From contig CALLPZ010000002.1 of NCBI GenBank assembly GCA_938015405.1, positions 1 to 7,869 of the forward strand: 7,869 nucleotides of DNA. Reading direction: 5' to 3'. Of this stretch, positions 6,641-7,869 are shown piece after piece. Position numbers and translations under genes: made by a program. How positions within the stretch are numbered: position 1 is the first letter of the stretch; each line of letters begins with the position of its first letter. The notes under the pieces were generated by a model. It made no database searches, was not told the DNA's origin, and saw nothing but the letters and a program-made list of their open reading frames with translations. Source of the DNA: an uncultured Pseudanabaenaceae cyanobacterium. GTDB taxonomy: Bacteria; Cyanobacteriota; Cyanobacteriia; PCC-9006; JAAUQQ01.

Positions 6641-6664
6641 GAAAAACCCTCAACATTGAGATGA

Positions 6665-7732
6665 TTATCGCTGCTCCGGGTGAGCCTCTTTTAGGTGGCT
6701 ATCTCCCACTCGATTGACCTCAGCAATGAGTTCATATAGCCGTCCAGTATCTCGCTGATTATAGTGAAATTTCAGCCGAGGTAGAGATGCCGTGTCATCC
6801 TCTTTCTCTTCCGACAGAGCCATCGTTTTCTCGATGACACCACTCACAACAATATCCTTGAAGTCTTGATTCAGACGCGTCACTTCTACATCAGTGAGCT
6901 CTGTGTTGAGACGCATAATAAAGTCGCTGCCAACATAGCGACTGGAGTGGTAAACGCGATAGAAGTTTGCGATCGCAGCTTCGGCCACTTCTACGTCATC
7001 AGTAATGGTGTAGAGATGGTGATCTTCCCCGCTAATCAGCCCCTTTTTCAGGAGCTGTTCATTCACATAGCGCTCCCAGTCTTGCCAATAGTCACCGCCA
7101 GGGCAGTCCACGAGAATCAGAGGCACTGGGCCAAATTTCCCTGTTTGCATCAGAGTGAGACATTCAAATAACTCATCCATAGTGCCGAAGCCACCGGGAA
7201 AGACTGCCACTCCGTCCGTCTCTCGCAGGAAAAAGAGCTTTCGGGTAAAAAAGTACTTAAAGGTCAGTAGTTTCTCATCGCCCTCAATAAAGGGATTGGC
7301 ACTCTGTTCGAAGGGGAGATATACGTTTAGACCAAAGGAGCGATCGCGCCCCGCCCCTTCATTGGCTGCTTCCATAATGCCGCCGCCTGCGCCAGTGAGC
7401 AGCATAAAGCCTTTATCCGCCATGGTTTTCGAGAAGTCCCGTGCCATTGCATAGTCCGGGTCATCCTTCGCTGTGCGAGCGGAGCCAAAAACGGCAATTT
7501 TGCGGGTGTGGCGATAAGGAGCAAGAACCTGAAAAGCCTTTTCCATGTCTTGCAGGGAGCCCAGAAGAATTTTCCAGTCCAGGCGATCCAAATTTTCTTG
7601 GCTAATGGCAATGAGGCTTTCTAGAGCCTGGTGAATGAGCTTGCCATGTTCCAAGCTGGGTAACTGCTGCACCACCTGAGTTAACTCACCCTGAAGTTGT
7701 TGCAGTTGAGCTTGGGAATCCAAGGAGGCCAT
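6665..7732 (-). CDS. LOG-family Rossmann-fold protein (TIGR00730-like, long cyanobacterial form)
   Basis: A 355-residue cytoplasmic protein. The central domain (about 75-260) carries the LOG nucleotide-binding signatures: KIAVFGSAR near 78-86; GAGGGIMEAANEGA at 114-127; the Arg164-Lys165 pair in FFTRKLFF; and PGGFGTMDE at 179-187, with Glu187 matching the conserved Glu of the PGGxGTxxE motif. Characterised LOG enzymes cleave ribose 5-phosphate from cytokinin or purine nucleoside 5'-monophosphates; older annotation calls the fold 'lysine decarboxylase-like', which is misleading. Canonical LOGs are about 180-220 residues. This one adds a helical N-terminus (about 1-75, Gln/Leu-rich) and a C-terminal extension (about 260-355, ending in charged residues), a form I recall as common in cyanobacteria. 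ATG 7732 is supported by TAGGAG six bases upstream. It is probably monocistronic, since a strong terminator follows. The true substrate is unknown. Confidence 0.9.
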   Translation of the reverse strand: MASLDSQAQLQQLQGELTQVVQQLPSLEHGKLIHQALESLIAISQENLDRLDWKILLGSLQDMEKAFQVLAPYRHTRKIAVFGSARTAKDDPDYAMARDFSKTMADKGFMLLTGAGGGIMEAANEGAGRDRSFGLNVYLPFEQSANPFIEGDEKLLTFKYFFTRKLFFLRETDGVAVFPGGFGTMDELFECLTLMQTGKFGPVPLILVDCPGGDYWQDWERYVNEQLLKKGLISGEDHHLYTITDDVEVAEAAIANFYRVYHSSRYVGSDFIMRLNTELTDVEVTRLNQDFKDIVVSGVIEKTMALSEEKEDDTASLPRLKFHYNQRDTGRLYELIAEVNRVGDSHLKEAHPEQR

Positions 7733-7869
7733 CGCATTCTCCTAATGAAGCGCACCTAATTGTACCCGAGCATTTTAGATTACCAGCGATACTTAGATTG
7801 CAACTGAGCTTATTCGAGGCATCGCGGGTTTGGGACTATATCCTGGCTGACATAGACTTTGTTGACTTG
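7733..7869 (-). promoter_or_regulatory. Upstream region of the LOG gene with RBS and tentative -10
   Basis: On the minus strand TAGGAG (7744-7739) lies six bases before the ATG and is the strongest ribosome binding site in the window. TACAAT (7764-7759) matches the -10 consensus in five of six positions and would give a leader of about 20 nt. There is no good -35 at 16-18 bases, so the promoter call is weak while the RBS call is firm. No NtcA-type GTA-N8-TAC site was found. Nothing else is seen up to the window edge. Confidence 0.4.

Larger units (their letters stand above)
5550..6664. other. 1.1-kb intergenic region, rich in inverted repeats
   Basis: No recognisable gene lies between the two minus-strand genes. 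Apart from the separately listed elements, weaker dyads occur: TGTCTG at 5770-5775 with CAGACA at 5788-5793; AATGCCA at 5834-5840 with TGGCATT at 5853-5859; TAATGAA at 5992-5998 with TTCATTA at 6005-6011; and the self-complementary GTCAGCTGAC at 6213-6222. A HIP1 octamer sits at 6155. No tRNA-like or insertion-sequence-like structure was found. Two small plus-strand ORFs (5987-6121 and 6298-6474) are only candidates. Confidence 0.5.

Noticed and set aside
7752..7790. NtcA-binding site upstream of the LOG gene
   Set aside because: A GTA and a TAC are present but lie 16 bases apart rather than the eight required.
1..7869. CRISPR array, tRNA, rRNA, insertion sequence or prophage
   Set aside because: No regularly spaced direct repeats, cloverleaf or T-arm consensus, transposase-like ORF or phage-like gene was seen on either strand.

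Overview
The window is chromosomal DNA from a cyanobacterium. The octamer GCGATCGC (HIP1, the cyanobacterial over-represented palindrome) occurs seven times in 7.9 kb, where about 0.1 would be expected by chance. All three long proteins also read like cyanobacterial family members. The genus cannot be fixed from this sequence. Base composition is moderate in the genes and clearly AT-richer in the intergenic DNA.

Layout from left to right. Positions 1-81 may hold the last 26 codons of an upstream gene. A long non-coding stretch (82-849) follows, with a plausible sigma70-type promoter at 211-238 and several small dyads. glgX (850-2916, +) encodes a glycogen debranching enzyme with all GH13 catalytic motifs intact. 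It converges, across a 56-base gap, on a large minus-strand gene (2973-5549) for a cyclic-di-GMP enzyme with the order PAS-GGDEF-EAL-coiled coil-GGDEF. Next is a 1.1-kb stretch (5550-6664) without a recognisable gene. It carries a perfect 21-bp hairpin, a 107-nt dyad-enclosed leader abutting the start codon of the c-di-GMP gene, several weaker inverted repeats and two speculative small ORFs. A LOG-family Rossmann-fold gene (6665-7732, -) follows, with a clear ribosome binding site and a textbook intrinsic terminator (6604-6640, minus strand). The last 137 bases are its upstream region.

The three main genes do not form an operon: glgX is on the plus strand, and the two minus-strand genes are separated by a strong terminator and more than 1 kb. 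They have no obvious common pathway: storage polysaccharide breakdown, second-messenger turnover, and nucleotide/phosphoribohydrolase-type chemistry. The window looks like ordinary cyanobacterial core DNA. I see no mobile element, CRISPR array, tRNA, rRNA or defence system. The points most worth a second look are the double-GGDEF architecture with an inhibitory I-site in only one GGDEF domain, and the structured non-coding DNA upstream of that gene.
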